From the NCBI GenBank assembly GCA_022722495.1, contig JAIJLI010000013.1, positions 1 to 23,006 on the forward strand: a stretch of DNA of 23,006 nt. The letters are read 5' to 3'. Within the stretch, counting starts at the first letter, position 1, and every line of letters begins with the position of its first letter. The translations under genes and the position numbers were made by a program. Under the pieces are notes generated by a model. It was not told the origin of the DNA and ran no database searches. It saw only the letters and a list, made by a program, of their open reading frames with translations. This DNA comes from Dialister sp. (lineage in GTDB: Bacteria > Bacillota > Negativicutes > Veillonellales > Dialisteraceae). Positions 8,438-17,743 of the stretch are shown piece after piece.

Positions 8438-11400
8438 AAGTGGAGTTGGTAAGAGTGCTATAATCAAGCATTTTTATAATGCAGAAAAAGAGAATGACAA
8501 GCTTGTCGTCTTTGCATTAGATGCTCGTCAGCTTGATACAAATACTGTAAATGATATATTCTCTTTGGTGGAGAATTATACGTTGAAAGAATTCTGTGAT
8601 TATTATCAGGATATACAGACCAAGCTTATATATATTGACTCTGCTGAGAAACTTCTTGAGATTAAGAACATTTCGTCTTTGACATTGTTTATAGATAAAT
8701 TAAAAAGAGAAGGGTGGATTTTCTTGTTTACATGTAAGTCGAATAGTTTAAAGAACTTTCTTGAAGTAATGGAAAATGACCACCATTTAGGTTTAGATAC
8801 ATTGGAGGTAAAATCGCTTTCCACAGAGGAACTGGAATCCTTTGCTAGTAAACAGAATATTACTTTGCCTGAAGATAAAAAGCTTCTCAATCAATTAAGG
8901 ACTCCCTTTTATTTAGCTAGATATGTAGAAATTGGGCAAAATGCTCGACTTCAGTTATCTACTTTTAAAGAAAAAGTCTGGAGTCAAAAAGTCAGAGGGA
9001 CAACTAAAGGAGGTGCACAGGTCAACAGAGCAGAGTGCTTGATTTCAATAGCTAGTAAGTTACAAGAAAGTTCTTTGTATTATGTAAGTTATTCAGAGAT
9101 TAATAATCAAGATGCGGCATATTCACTTGTTGAACAAGATGTTTTAGCAGAAGTGATGCATAAGGGGTATGCAATCAAGCATGATATTTATTCAGATTGG
9201 GCTTTAGAATATTATGTTGATCAAAAAATGTCTGCGTCTATAGAAAATTTGGAGGTTATACCGAAGACTTCCGATTTTCAGAATGCTTTTGTCTGTTGGT
9301 TTCAAGAACAATTAGATAAGAACGCATCTGTGACCGATACATTATGCAAAAGAATTTTCGATAATGAAATTGATGATTTTTGGGCATCTTCGATATTCTA
9401 TGCTATTGGAAAAAGTCAGAATTACTCTTCTCATTTCTTAAGCAAATATGATTATTCTTTAAAGAGTAATAATTATCATTGGTTTAATGAGTTCGCAAAA
9501 GAACTCTATATATCCTGTCAAAAAATAAATCGATATTTTTCCTTTAATGGAAGGCAATATCCACAGTTTGTTGCTTTTGGTGGTGGATGGGAAGCCACCA
9601 TTGAATACATATTTAAGAATCAAGATGACTATTTTCTTAAAAATGCGTTTGTCGTTTATAATATCTTATCGGGATTTTTTGGAAAACAACCAGTTGCAGA
9701 GGATGCTGCTCATCATGCAGGCTTGTTGGCTTTGAGAATCTTTAAAGAAGAGATTCAAGCCCAAGAAAATGGTACTCATCTTTATATCGAGAATTCAGAC
9801 CTATGGTGTTCTTTAGTTTGTTTGTATTCTCCTTATCTAAAAGAAGAATTGCAAAGCATATTCAATGACATTATAAAGAACAAATGGATAGATTATAAAG
9901 ATCCATATCATCATCTTTCTGAGTTTATAGTAAAGAAGGCAAATACTTCACTTTTACTGCCGATTGCAATTTTATATCATGGTGTAGTTCCTGATCTTTT
10001 ACAGTTATATTGGGAAGAACGTTTGGATGATAAAGATCATAACTCATGGAGAAGTTCCTACAAAGAAAGTGAATATTATTTTGGGCTGAATGAAGAGTTG
10101 GAAGGAATAGGAGGTTATTTCCCTAGTAGTGCATATCAAACGCCTATCTACACATTGTTGAAAACAGAATTTGACATAAGTCCAAAGTTACATCATACTT
10201 TTGACTTTATCATTGACTTTGTCAATCAATGTGTTGAAACATATAGCGTAAGAGCACAGTCATATGATGAGTTAGAAAATATTGAGGTTACTTCGCCTAA
10301 TGGTAAGCAGAACACCATTGTTGCTTCTCAAGTCTTATGGAATATGTATCGAGGAACATCAGGGCTTTCGATGCCTAATGTTTTGGAATGTATTCATATG
10401 GCTCTTGAAAAGTTTCTGCTGGAATTGTGTAATAAACAAAACTTGCATGACTATGTGGAGAACCTTCTTGAACAGATTTTAAATAAATCTCGTTCTGCTT
10501 CAATGTGGGCTATAGTAGCAAGTGTAGTTACAGCGCACTTTGAAGATTTCTTTAATATTCTGTTATGCTTCTTTCAAAATTATCGTTTCTTAGGACTGGA
10601 CTTGACACGTTTTACTCATGAATTGACAGCACATACATTAAGTTTTGCCTATGTAGGAAAAGAACAATTGGGCAAAGAACGCAAGGAATCTAATGAATTG
10701 ACGCATAGACGAAATCATTTGGAAAATGTTCTACAAAGTCTTCAAATCTCTTATTCTGATTCAACAAAGCCACAAGACAAAGCAAGGTTACAACTTTTAT
10801 ATGGCTGTGTAGAACATTTAAAGAAACAAGTGGCTGAAATTCCTCAAGAAGAGAAAGATTATGAAGATTATATGATAGCTAGAATAGACTATCGCTCTAT
10901 GATAAAAGAAGAAGTGACTTTAAAAAATGGAATAAAAGCTCTGCGGTTAACTCCAAATTTAACAGATGCTCAAAAAAATGCTCATCAGGAATTGGAAAAG
11001 TCTAATATACAGATGGCTAGGGGAGTAAGACTTAGGGAATGGATAAACAAGCAATACGAAGGAAACAAGAATGAGGTCAGTAAGTCTCCGTTTGATAATG
11101 ACGTTCATCTTGTGTTGGATGAAATCCGACATATTGAAAATCTTCTGAAATCGAAAGATGGAACTTTGTATAAACTCATAGGAGATGAATTCCTTCCTTA
11201 TATGGGTAGTTCTGTTTTACTTATGAATTTTTCATCCGAGATGACTGATGGAGAAATTAAGGAATGCAAAGAAAGAGTGTTAGAATCTTTGCAAGATATG
11301 CCTTTTATTTTGTCTAATAGTCTATCTGGATTGGATATTTGTCTTAATGCAATACCTATACTTCTTGCTTTCTGTAATCCCAATGAAATGGCTATCGTAA

Positions 11401-12359
11401 AAAAGATTTGCTTGGATTATGTCCGAAGTACTTTTAAATATGGAAATACAAGACCTTGTGATCTAATGAGGTATATGCTTATACGACGAAAGGTGTGGCA
11501 AGATCATACAGATTTTATGGAAGAGTGCATTCATGAACTTGTAGAGACAAATAAAAATCAAGTCTTTTCTTTAGACCTTGCTAGAGCTATAGTCTGTTTG
11601 TTGGCTAACAGTTCTTCTCATCGTAATCTTTTTGTGAAATCGATGGAAGCATTGTCTTCCGAGTGGATTCCTGATATGAGACATGGGTATGAGCATTATT
11701 CTCAGGATAGATTTGAAGATGCTGATCTTGTCGCAGACATTATAATTAATTGTCATGTTCCAGAAGTAAGTGAAGTCATTTCTTTTTTCAGTAGATATAT
11801 TTCAACACATGACAAATATGAACCATTGGTAAGTAGGCTGTTATTAAAATGTGTCTCATATGGGAATTATGAACAATTTTGGGCAGCTTGGTATTCATTG
11901 TATGATTGTATTATCAAGAACATAGGAAAGAGAGACTATTCAAATGTTGTCAATGAGTACTTGCTGAATCCTTCATATTTAAATGATGATAGATCTAAAT
12001 GGTTTGAATTGAAGGAAAAAGATGTGCTTTTCTTTGAAAAGGTATTGACTGAGGCTGGTGATAATCCATCGGTATTGGGATCAGTAGTTAAAGTATTTGA
12101 TACTATTGGTTATGATTATTCTCTAAAGATAGTTCCTATAATAGCTTCTGTCATAGAGAATAAAACAGTATATGATGGAGATCAAAATGTTATGAAAATG
12201 CTATTGGTTAATTTGGAAAATCTTGTAAGATCTGTTCTTGCAGATTTTGAAACTGATATAAAGAACGATAAGCCTCTTAAACTAAATATCAAGACAATAT
12301 TGATGTTTATGAAACAGCATGGTTCAACCCAAGCATCAATCTTCTTAAGAAATATATAG
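8403..12359 (+). CDS. STAND ATPase and sensor part of a split Avs-like protein
   Basis: Numbered from TTG 8403 (1318 aa). Walker A is GESGVGKS (11-18) and Walker B is LIYIDSAEKL (75-84, D79), followed by a sensor-like FTCKS (109-113). The rest, about 1100 residues, is helical and repeat-like without membrane segments, as in the C-terminal target-sensing parts of Avs/STAND defence proteins. The ORF has no ATG before the P-loop, so it is made either by frameshifting from the upstream nuclease ORF at A9, or from the TTG as a separate chain, or not at all if the gene is broken. The joined length (1519 aa) fits Avs proteins with N-terminal Mrr-type nucleases. Known Avs proteins bind conserved phage proteins such as terminase or portal and then activate the nuclease; the target here is unknown. 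Stop TAG is 2 nt before the next gene. Confidence 0.8.
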   Translation: MKKKQNLVLTGESGVGKSAIIKHFYNAEKENDKLVVFALDARQLDTNTVNDIFSLVENYTLKEFCDYYQDIQTKLIYIDSAEKLLEIKNISSLTLFIDKLKREGWIFLFTCKSNSLKNFLEVMENDHHLGLDTLEVKSLSTEELESFASKQNITLPEDKKLLNQLRTPFYLARYVEIGQNARLQLSTFKEKVWSQKVRGTTKGGAQVNRAECLISIASKLQESSLYYVSYSEINNQDAAYSLVEQDVLAEVMHKGYAIKHDIYSDWALEYYVDQKMSASIENLEVIPKTSDFQNAFVCWFQEQLDKNASVTDTLCKRIFDNEIDDFWASSIFYAIGKSQNYSSHFLSKYDYSLKSNNYHWFNEFAKELYISCQKINRYFSFNGRQYPQFVAFGGGWEATIEYIFKNQDDYFLKNAFVVYNILSGFFGKQPVAEDAAHHAGLLALRIFKEEIQAQENGTHLYIENSDLWCSLVCLYSPYLKEELQSIFNDIIKNKWIDYKDPYHHLSEFIVKKANTSLLLPIAILYHGVVPDLLQLYWEERLDDKDHNSWRSSYKESEYYFGLNEELEGIGGYFPSSAYQTPIYTLLKTEFDISPKLHHTFDFIIDFVNQCVETYSVRAQSYDELENIEVTSPNGKQNTIVASQVLWNMYRGTSGLSMPNVLECIHMALEKFLLELCNKQNLHDYVENLLEQILNKSRSASMWAIVASVVTAHFEDFFNILLCFFQNYRFLGLDLTRFTHELTAHTLSFAYVGKEQLGKERKESNELTHRRNHLENVLQSLQISYSDSTKPQDKARLQLLYGCVEHLKKQVAEIPQEEKDYEDYMIARIDYRSMIKEEVTLKNGIKALRLTPNLTDAQKNAHQELEKSNIQMARGVRLREWINKQYEGNKNEVSKSPFDNDVHLVLDEIRHIENLLKSKDGTLYKLIGDEFLPYMGSSVLLMNFSSEMTDGEIKECKERVLESLQDMPFILSNSLSGLDICLNAIPILLAFCNPNEMAIVKKICLDYVRSTFKYGNTRPCDLMRYMLIRRKVWQDHTDFMEECIHELVETNKNQVFSLDLARAIVCLLANSSSHRNLFVKSMEALSSEWIPDMRHGYEHYSQDRFEDADLVADIIINCHVPEVSEVISFFSRYISTHDKYEPLVSRLLLKCVSYGNYEQFWAAWYSLYDCIIKNIGKRDYSNVVNEYLLNPSYLNDDRSKWFELKEKDVLFFEKVLTEAGDNPSVLGSVVKVFDTIGYDYSLKIVPIIASVIENKTVYDGDQNVMKMLLVNLENLVRSVLADFETDIKNDKPLKLNIKTILMFMKQHGSTQASIFLRNI
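8406..8414 (+). other. A9 run at a frame junction (slippage site or frameshift mutation)
   Basis: Nine consecutive A lie exactly where the nuclease ORF must change frame to enter the STAND ATPase ORF. The required change is one base fewer, equivalent to +1. A9 runs are prone to transcriptional slippage, replication slippage and sequencing error. Both sides of the junction keep long, family-typical coding sequence. Confidence 0.7.
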
Positions 12360-12361
12360 TT

Positions 12362-13552
12362 ATGCCAGCAATTTTTCACTCCAAAGACATTCTTGTCGAT
12401 TATTATAATAATCCTGACCATCCAGCATGGGCTAAAGATTTGATTTGTAGAGCTATAAATACCAATGGGACTATTGAACAAGCGGATTTAGAAATTATTC
12501 TCGACGAAATTCTGAATGAAGTTACTACTCCGTCATTGGTTATTCCTGCTAATTTTGGGGTGGCTTATCCAAAAATTTTATTAAATAGCTTAAAGCATAT
12601 ATCAGGTGTAAATGCATTGGCTAATAATCAAGAAATAAAATTTTGCGAAGAGGGGCTCACTTTGATATTTGGATTTAATGGTTCAGGTAAGAGTAGTTAT
12701 TTCAGAATACTTAATATGATGGCTAATGCAGATATAAATTATCCTGTATTGCAAAATATTTATTCACAAACACCAGCACCTTTTCATGTTAAATTAGATT
12801 ATACTATAGCTGGTACTAGGACAACGTATACTTGGAATGGTATATCCAATTTCCCGCCAGAATTGACTCATATACGCTTTTTCGATGCAAATTATAGCAA
12901 AAGGCTTTTGGAACCTCATGATAGTCATACTTATCTTTTTGAAAGTTATTTCTTAAGGATATATCAAAGTATAAATTGGGCCGTGGAATCGCTTAATAAT
13001 TTGGGAGCCATATCTCTGCGTGACTACAATGAACTGAAAAGTCTATGTAACAATACAATTTGTATGTCTTTAAAAAATGCCCTTTTGCAACATTTTCGAG
13101 AAGAGTTGAATTTATTGGGTATGGGGTATCTCCAGGTGGAGGTGGAAATGGGGGATTTGATGTTGCCAACGTCTAAAATTAAGTTTAAAATTTTAAATAA
13201 TAGCAATGTTGAGCAGATTCTAAGTGAAGCAGAATTTAAATGTGCCTCTTTGGCTTTGTTCATTGCAGAAAATATATTACTAGACATTGAACAACCTTTG
13301 GTTTTTGATGATCCTGTAACTAGTTTGGATGCTCAATATGTTGAGAATTTCCTGAATAGAATCATTTCGCTTCCTAATCAGATAATTCTTTTTACGCATA
13401 GTGTGCAACTGCAAACTTTATTTTTGGAAAAGGATAGAGATAGGATAAAAATCTACCCTAACAACGGAAACATTGCAAATAGGACTTCAAATAAGGTGCA
13501 TGTCTTTCATACGAGGTATTGTCAGATAATCCTCAGTATAACGGATATGTAA
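12362..13552 (+). CDS. ABC/SMC-type AAA ATPase, defence-associated (396 aa, probably missing its C-terminus)
   Basis: ATG at 12362 is 2 nt after the STAND stop, so the genes are almost certainly co-translated. An N-terminal region (about 9-55) with PDHPAWAKDLICRAI and an acidic helix resembles a domain I remember at the start of defence-linked AAA ATPases. Next come Walker A GFNGSGKS (103-110), the partner-type motif RFFDANYS, an ABC-signature-like SEAEFKCASLALFIAEN, Walker B PLVFDDPVTSLD and an H-loop-like ILFTHS. The usual long coiled coil between the ATPase halves is reduced to a short insert. After HVFHTR the frame is lost and it stops at TAA 13550-13552. The next frame continues with plausible protein to 13926, so the intact product would be about 520 aa. 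It may regulate or assist the STAND nuclease, or be an independent effector. Confidence 0.75.
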   Translation: MPAIFHSKDILVDYYNNPDHPAWAKDLICRAINTNGTIEQADLEIILDEILNEVTTPSLVIPANFGVAYPKILLNSLKHISGVNALANNQEIKFCEEGLTLIFGFNGSGKSSYFRILNMMANADINYPVLQNIYSQTPAPFHVKLDYTIAGTRTTYTWNGISNFPPELTHIRFFDANYSKRLLEPHDSHTYLFESYFLRIYQSINWAVESLNNLGAISLRDYNELKSLCNNTICMSLKNALLQHFREELNLLGMGYLQVEVEMGDLMLPTSKIKFKILNNSNVEQILSEAEFKCASLALFIAENILLDIEQPLVFDDPVTSLDAQYVENFLNRIISLPNQIILFTHSVQLQTLFLEKDRDRIKIYPNNGNIANRTSNKVHVFHTRYCQIILSITDM

Positions 13553-13926
13553 TTGACAACAAGATATGTAAGTCATTACATTATTTAGATAAAGCTGATG
13601 GTTATCTAAGCACTGTTCCTTTGATGAATACACAGGAAGTCATAGATTCTTTACGTCATGCCATAGAATGGATGGTGGATGAAGTTGTATTTAGAAGCAA
13701 GAGTCCATTGAAATTTAGAGGTAGAAGTAATATTCCTTGGATTGATTTGATGGCTATAATAGATGCGGGAGCACAAATGGTGACTTCTTTAAGGGATGCC
13801 TATAACAAACTATCTAATCATGGTACGCATGTAGGGATGGGAAGTGTCATGCAATCTTTAACAAGACAGGATTTGGTAGGAATATCAACTACGCTTCGCC
13901 ATATTTATAACAATGCAAATTTATAA
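13519..13926 (+). pseudogene. C-terminal segment of the ABC/SMC-type ATPase, displaced by a frameshift
   Basis: This frame overlaps the end of the ATPase ORF by 34 nt. A TTG at 13519 opens it and the first ATG is at 13624. The peptide (SDNPQYNGYVIDNKI, then a helical HAIEWMVDEVVF and NHGTHVGMG) reads as a C-terminal domain rather than an independent gene. Adding one T to the TT at 13519-13520 would give an uninterrupted join, reading HTRYLSDNPQYNG. There is no -1 slippery heptamer, so a mutation or assembly error is likelier than programmed frameshifting. A separate small gene starting at 13624 (101 aa) cannot be excluded. Confidence 0.6.
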
Positions 13927-13961
13927 GATTAGAGTAATCTATATAAAATAGTAGACGAATT

Positions 13962-14765
13962 ATGGAACTCAACAACACCCAACACAAATCATTCCTCTGG
14001 CGCCTCGACTTCGAACCATTTATCTGGCACACCTTCTATGGTGAGCAATGTCCGCCATTTGTTACCGAAGAAAACAAGGAGGTATGGCGACGCTATCTGA
14101 AAAAAGTCATCAAGAAGCATCTTAAGAAAGAGGTGATGAATACACCTGAATTCAGAGATATTGAACTCAGATAAGGGAAGAGAAGCTGTTGTGCATTACA
14201 TGGGACGAGAAGAGAAAACGGTCTATGGAGAAGCAACGTTATCGCGCCAAGATGGAGTGACCGAGAATCAACTATATTCCCAAAGGGCTGAGCGTAGACA
14301 ATGACGAGGAATACTCCAAATATCTGATGCAGGAAGTAAGCTTTGAGCCAAGAGACAATGATGACTTCATGGCTCAGCTGCGTCTGCTGGAACGATGGCA
14401 TAAGAAATCCATTCCACAGATATTGGAGAAGAACAGACCCGTATGCCATCGCCATGGCACTGTGCAAGCATATACCACTGCTCATCAACCGAGATGACAT
14501 ACAAGAACTGGTAGGCGAATACAAAATACGTATCGGCAAACTGATATTCGACAGCTATCAAGCCCTGGTGGAGGCAGTCAAGATATGGAACTACGAGGAG
14601 AAACGCCAGGAGGTAGGCCGCTATATCAAAGAGACAGCAGGACAATATCCCAATCATCGGGGCATGAAGAAGAAGTTGATGGACTTGATGCCAGAAACAC
14701 CATTTGAAGGAGAGCCGATGGCTGTGATTCGTGAGCCAAACGACATGGAGAAATCACTCCTGTAA
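13962..14765 (+). pseudogene. decayed gene of unknown family (two frameshifts, one in-frame TGA)
   Basis: ATG at 13962 starts MELNNTQHKSFLWRLDFEPF and stops after 70 codons at 14172-14174. The coding pattern continues in frame 2 from about 14165 (QIREEKLLCITWDEK), is interrupted by TGA at 14258-14260, and resumes in the same frame (PRINYIPKGLSVDND). At about 14432 it moves to frame 0 (DPYAIAMALCKHIPLLINRD) and runs to TAA at 14763-14765. Deleting one A at 14432-14433 and adding one base near 14166 would leave only the TGA. The reconstructed protein is about 267 aa, soluble and basic, with no motif I recognise. GC-richer codons resemble the nucleotidyltransferase and helicase genes rather than the flanking defence genes. 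The next decayed ORF begins 33 nt later, so they were probably an operon. Confidence 0.7.
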
Positions 14766-14798
14766 ATTATCAACTACACCAATGATGAAACAGAAACA

Positions 14799-16309
14799 AT
14801 GAGAGAAGCACCAATAATTTTACCCGTGTTCACAACCAGTGTGCCTTTGGATTTTCCGTCTGAAGGCACGTTTGCGTTCAATAAAAAGACCAACAAGCAG
14901 TTGGAGGTGACGGTGAGAATCAATGAGTACCAGTACTTCAACATGAACTTCCTGAACCATGACGGTTACATCATGGCATGTTGCCGATGGGCGCATGTAC
15001 TTGATTTTGCTGAGAATGGTTTTGACCGTATCATCAAGAAACATTTCCGGAAGAAATATCCTGTCATCAGCAGTCTGTATGGACAGCATACCGATACGGC
15101 TGAGGACATCCACATATCCACCATCGGTTTTGAGGGGAATCCCAAGGAATGGTACATCTCCATGCGCATCTATGGCGAAAAGTTCGATGACCTGCTGCAC
15201 GGCAATCTGCTGATGAACGTGGCCTTTGCCTCTGCCGTGGGTAATCTGTGCATGGCAAGCGTGGACGTGTTCTAGGAAATCATGGAGAGCGATGCCAAGC
15301 AGCCGAAGATATTGCTGAAGGAGTTGACTGGTATTGACGAGATAGACAAGAACTTTGACTTCGGCAATTATCTGGATGCCCGGAATCCAGAGACTGGCGA
15401 GATTATATCGACAGCAAGAGAGGATGGCAAGGCTTCGGGAGTGGAGTTGCCGAAGGAAATGGAGATGCCTCAGAGTATGGAGGTTTATCCTGTCATCTGC
15501 TATCTTCCTATCTTCATGAAGTCGCTGAAAGACATGGATTTTGTCACATTTTGCAATGCCTTGTATTTTGAAATTCATGGCATGATGAGCAAGTTGGAGC
15601 AATTTGGGTTCTTTTCTTCCGATGAGTTGGGGGATTTGGAGAAGAATATTGCTTGCTTGGGTGACAAGGTAATTGCTGGAGAAGATGCTGCTGCTGAGCG
15701 GGAGTTGATTTCTTCAACAGTTTATCAGTTGTTATCGAAGCTGCGCGACTTATTATTGGATGAGAAATTTCAGGTGAAGGAGACTCTGGAAGGTAAGTTG
15801 GCCTTGGAACTGGATGTCTATATCAGGAAGCTCATTTGGAGGAAATGGGACACGACCTATCTGGAAGAACAGATTAAGCAGGAGAATGAGATTGCTGCGA
15901 AGGTGGAGGCAAATCAGGTTCTTGTCAAGAAAAAGAATGCTGAATTGAAAGCCGTCATGGAGGGCATGTCATTCAATGCCTTTTTGGTATTCCACAGCAA
16001 GATAAACGAATTGATGAAGGGTAGGAAGGCTACTTTGATAAAGTATGTTTTTCTTACTTCAGAGATTCTGAATGATCATCAGCGTAATTGGGCGGGTGCC
16101 TACTACTGGCACAACAAGGAGTATGATGAAGGCAATATAGGAGATTCAGGTGTCAGGCTGAAAGCCTTGTCATCCTATTTTATGAAAGTATCCTGAGTGG
16201 TACGCTCTATGACAATCATGCCAGAACGAGATATGCTAAAAAGATTTATGGCATGATAGAGGAACTGATGAACAGAGACTGGAGCAAAATTAATGAGAAT
16301 AATAATTAA
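14799..16309 (+). pseudogene. decayed gene of unknown family (in-frame TAG and one frameshift)
   Basis: ATG at 14799 opens 158 codons to TAG (15273-15275). The same frame continues immediately (EIMESDAKQPK) for 300 more codons to TGA 16194-16196, so a single nonsense codon divides one reading frame. At the T4 run 16178-16181, adding one T moves into a frame reading YESILSGTLYDNHARTRYAK to TAA 16307-16309. The reconstructed product is about 503 aa. The N-terminal part has mixed beta-type sequence (EVTVRINEYQYFNMNF). The C-terminal part is acidic and helical, with a coiled-coil-like stretch EEQIKQENEIAAKVEANQVL. I recognise no family. If both pieces were expressed they would be proteins of 158 aa (14799-15275) and 304 aa (from ATG 15282, 15282-16196). 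Confidence 0.65.
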
Positions 16310-16322
16310 TGAGGAATATATA

Positions 16323-16721
16323 ATGAAATTACGTACAGATTTTGTCACAAATAGTAGTTCTGTAAGCTATATAGTGACTATGAATTTAAATATTGTAAAT
16401 TGCTTTTTGGATAACTTCCGAGAATCTAAAAACATGAAGGGTATCATTCGCATTGCAGAAGCATTGAAGAATTATCTTTTAGAAAATGGAACGGTAAGTT
16501 ATCTTCACGAGCATGAGATTTATTCTTGCTTAATGCAGTTTAATACTGATGATGGAAGTGCTATTTCAAAAGAAATTTTGGAACTGGATGGTGATAATAC
16601 AGATCCTTTGAAGATGAACGAGGCTGATCTTTTTGCTTATATAAAAGGAGAACTTATTCAGAATAGGAAGATAAGTGATTTATTGAATGGCTTTGGGGCA
16701 ACTCAAGTAGAACTGTATTAA
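16323..16721 (+). CDS. small protein with N-terminal TNSSS motif (132 aa), possible radical SAM substrate
   Basis: The protein begins MKLRTDFVTNSSSVSYIV. An N-terminal [T/S]NSSS-type motif after a short basic start is one I remember from many uncharacterised bacterial proteins, usually with a longer serine run; its role is not known to me. The remaining 110 residues are acidic and mixed helical, ending DLLNGFGATQVELY, with only two Cys and no membrane segment. I start at ATG 16323 because it places the motif at the N-terminus as in relatives; an in-frame ATG at 16293 overlaps the tail of the preceding decayed gene. The radical SAM gene starts 2 nt after the stop, so the two are co-translated. 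That suggests, without proving it, that this protein is the substrate or partner of the enzyme. Confidence 0.8.
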   Translation: MKLRTDFVTNSSSVSYIVTMNLNIVNCFLDNFRESKNMKGIIRIAEALKNYLLENGTVSYLHEHEIYSCLMQFNTDDGSAISKEILELDGDNTDPLKMNEADLFAYIKGELIQNRKISDLLNGFGATQVELY

Positions 16722-16723
16722 TT

Positions 16724-17743
16724 ATGTTAGAAAGACATATTGCTGACTATCATTTTATAGCAGACCCGACAACAGGTATGACAATGCGATGGGGAACTAC
16801 AATAAAGGATAATCCGACATGGGCCCCTGTACCAGAATTGGCAGATATATCTATATCCAATCATTGTTCAAAGGGGTGTTCGTTTTGTTATAAAGATAGT
16901 TGCATTAATAATGAATTTCTTAGTGTAGAGGATTATTGCCGCATATTAGACTCTATGAATCATCCTCAATATGGCAATGTTTTTCAAGTTGCCTTAGGTG
17001 GTGGGGAACCACTTGAACATCCAAATTTCCTAGAAATTATAGAGGAAACTTGCCGACGCTCAATAGTTCCCAACTTTACGACCAATGGAATGCTATTAAC
17101 TCCTAAGATTTGCGGTAGCTTATCTGGGAAAATAGGTGCTGTGGCTTTGTCTGTAAGTTCTGTGGCTGATTTAGAACTGAAGAAACTTGCTTTTCTAATA
17201 GATGCAGGAATCAAGACAAATATTCATTATGTGCTGTCTAAGAATAATTTAGAAGAAGCGTGTATGATTCTGAGAGGATGTTATAATGAAAAGCTAAATG
17301 GTATAAATGCCATTATTTTTTTGACTTATAAACCTGCTGGTAGAGCAAATGCAAAAGATGTTATTCAAGATAGCAAGTCTTTTCGTGCGTTCTTATCTCT
17401 TGTTGACGAAACGTCTATAGCCAGACCTCGTTTTGGCTTTGATGCTTGCTTTGTGCCTATGTTGTTAAAATTTTCACATATAAATCCTTCATTTATCGAT
17501 ACGTGTGAAGGTGCTTTCTTTTCAGTTTATATAGACCATAAAATGAATGTATCTCCATGTTCCTTTAGTGCAGGAAAGGATTCTTATAGCTTGAAAGATG
17601 TTGCTTTCTATGATATTTGGAACCATAAGTTTAACTCCTATCGAGCAAAGTGGAAATCTAACTGCTCTGTGGACTGTATACATAAAAGTTTATGTCATGG
17701 GAATTGTCCCTATTACCCACAAATAACGATTTGTCATGAGTGA
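16724..17743 (+). CDS. radical SAM/SPASM-like enzyme (339 aa)
   Basis: The [4Fe-4S]-SAM motif is CSKGCSFC (C48, C52, C55; CX3CX2C), preceded by the beta-strand ADISISN. GGGEP at 92-96 is the SAM-binding motif, and NFTTNGMLL (117-125) is also typical. The C-terminal region is Cys-rich (C242, C261, C279, C314, C318, C324, C328, C337), as in SPASM/twitch domains that hold extra clusters in peptide- or protein-modifying enzymes. It ends about where such a domain should, so it looks complete. It is not viperin-like: viperins lack such an auxiliary-cluster domain. ATG 16724 follows the TNSSS gene by 2 nt, and the stop overlaps the STAND start by 8 nt, giving tight translational coupling in both directions. 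A role in modifying the TNSSS protein or the STAND protein is inferred from context. Confidence 0.85.
   Translation: MLERHIADYHFIADPTTGMTMRWGTTIKDNPTWAPVPELADISISNHCSKGCSFCYKDSCINNEFLSVEDYCRILDSMNHPQYGNVFQVALGGGEPLEHPNFLEIIEETCRRSIVPNFTTNGMLLTPKICGSLSGKIGAVALSVSSVADLELKKLAFLIDAGIKTNIHYVLSKNNLEEACMILRGCYNEKLNGINAIIFLTYKPAGRANAKDVIQDSKSFRAFLSLVDETSIARPRFGFDACFVPMLLKFSHINPSFIDTCEGAFFSVYIDHKMNVSPCSFSAGKDSYSLKDVAFYDIWNHKFNSYRAKWKSNCSVDCIHKSLCHGNCPYYPQITICHE

Noticed and set aside
14820..15602. 260-aa open frame on the minus strand
   Set aside because: It is the shadow of the + strand genes at 14799-16196: His/Leu/Gln-rich composition with no domain, while the + strand frame has normal protein character.
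16293..16322. Ten-residue extension of the TNSSS protein
   Set aside because: The ATG at 16323 puts the motif at the N-terminus, and the extension overlaps the tail of the preceding decayed gene.
16724..17743. Prokaryotic viperin
   Set aside because: It has CX3CX2C as viperins do, but also a Cys-rich SPASM-like C-terminus and a different context and motif set.
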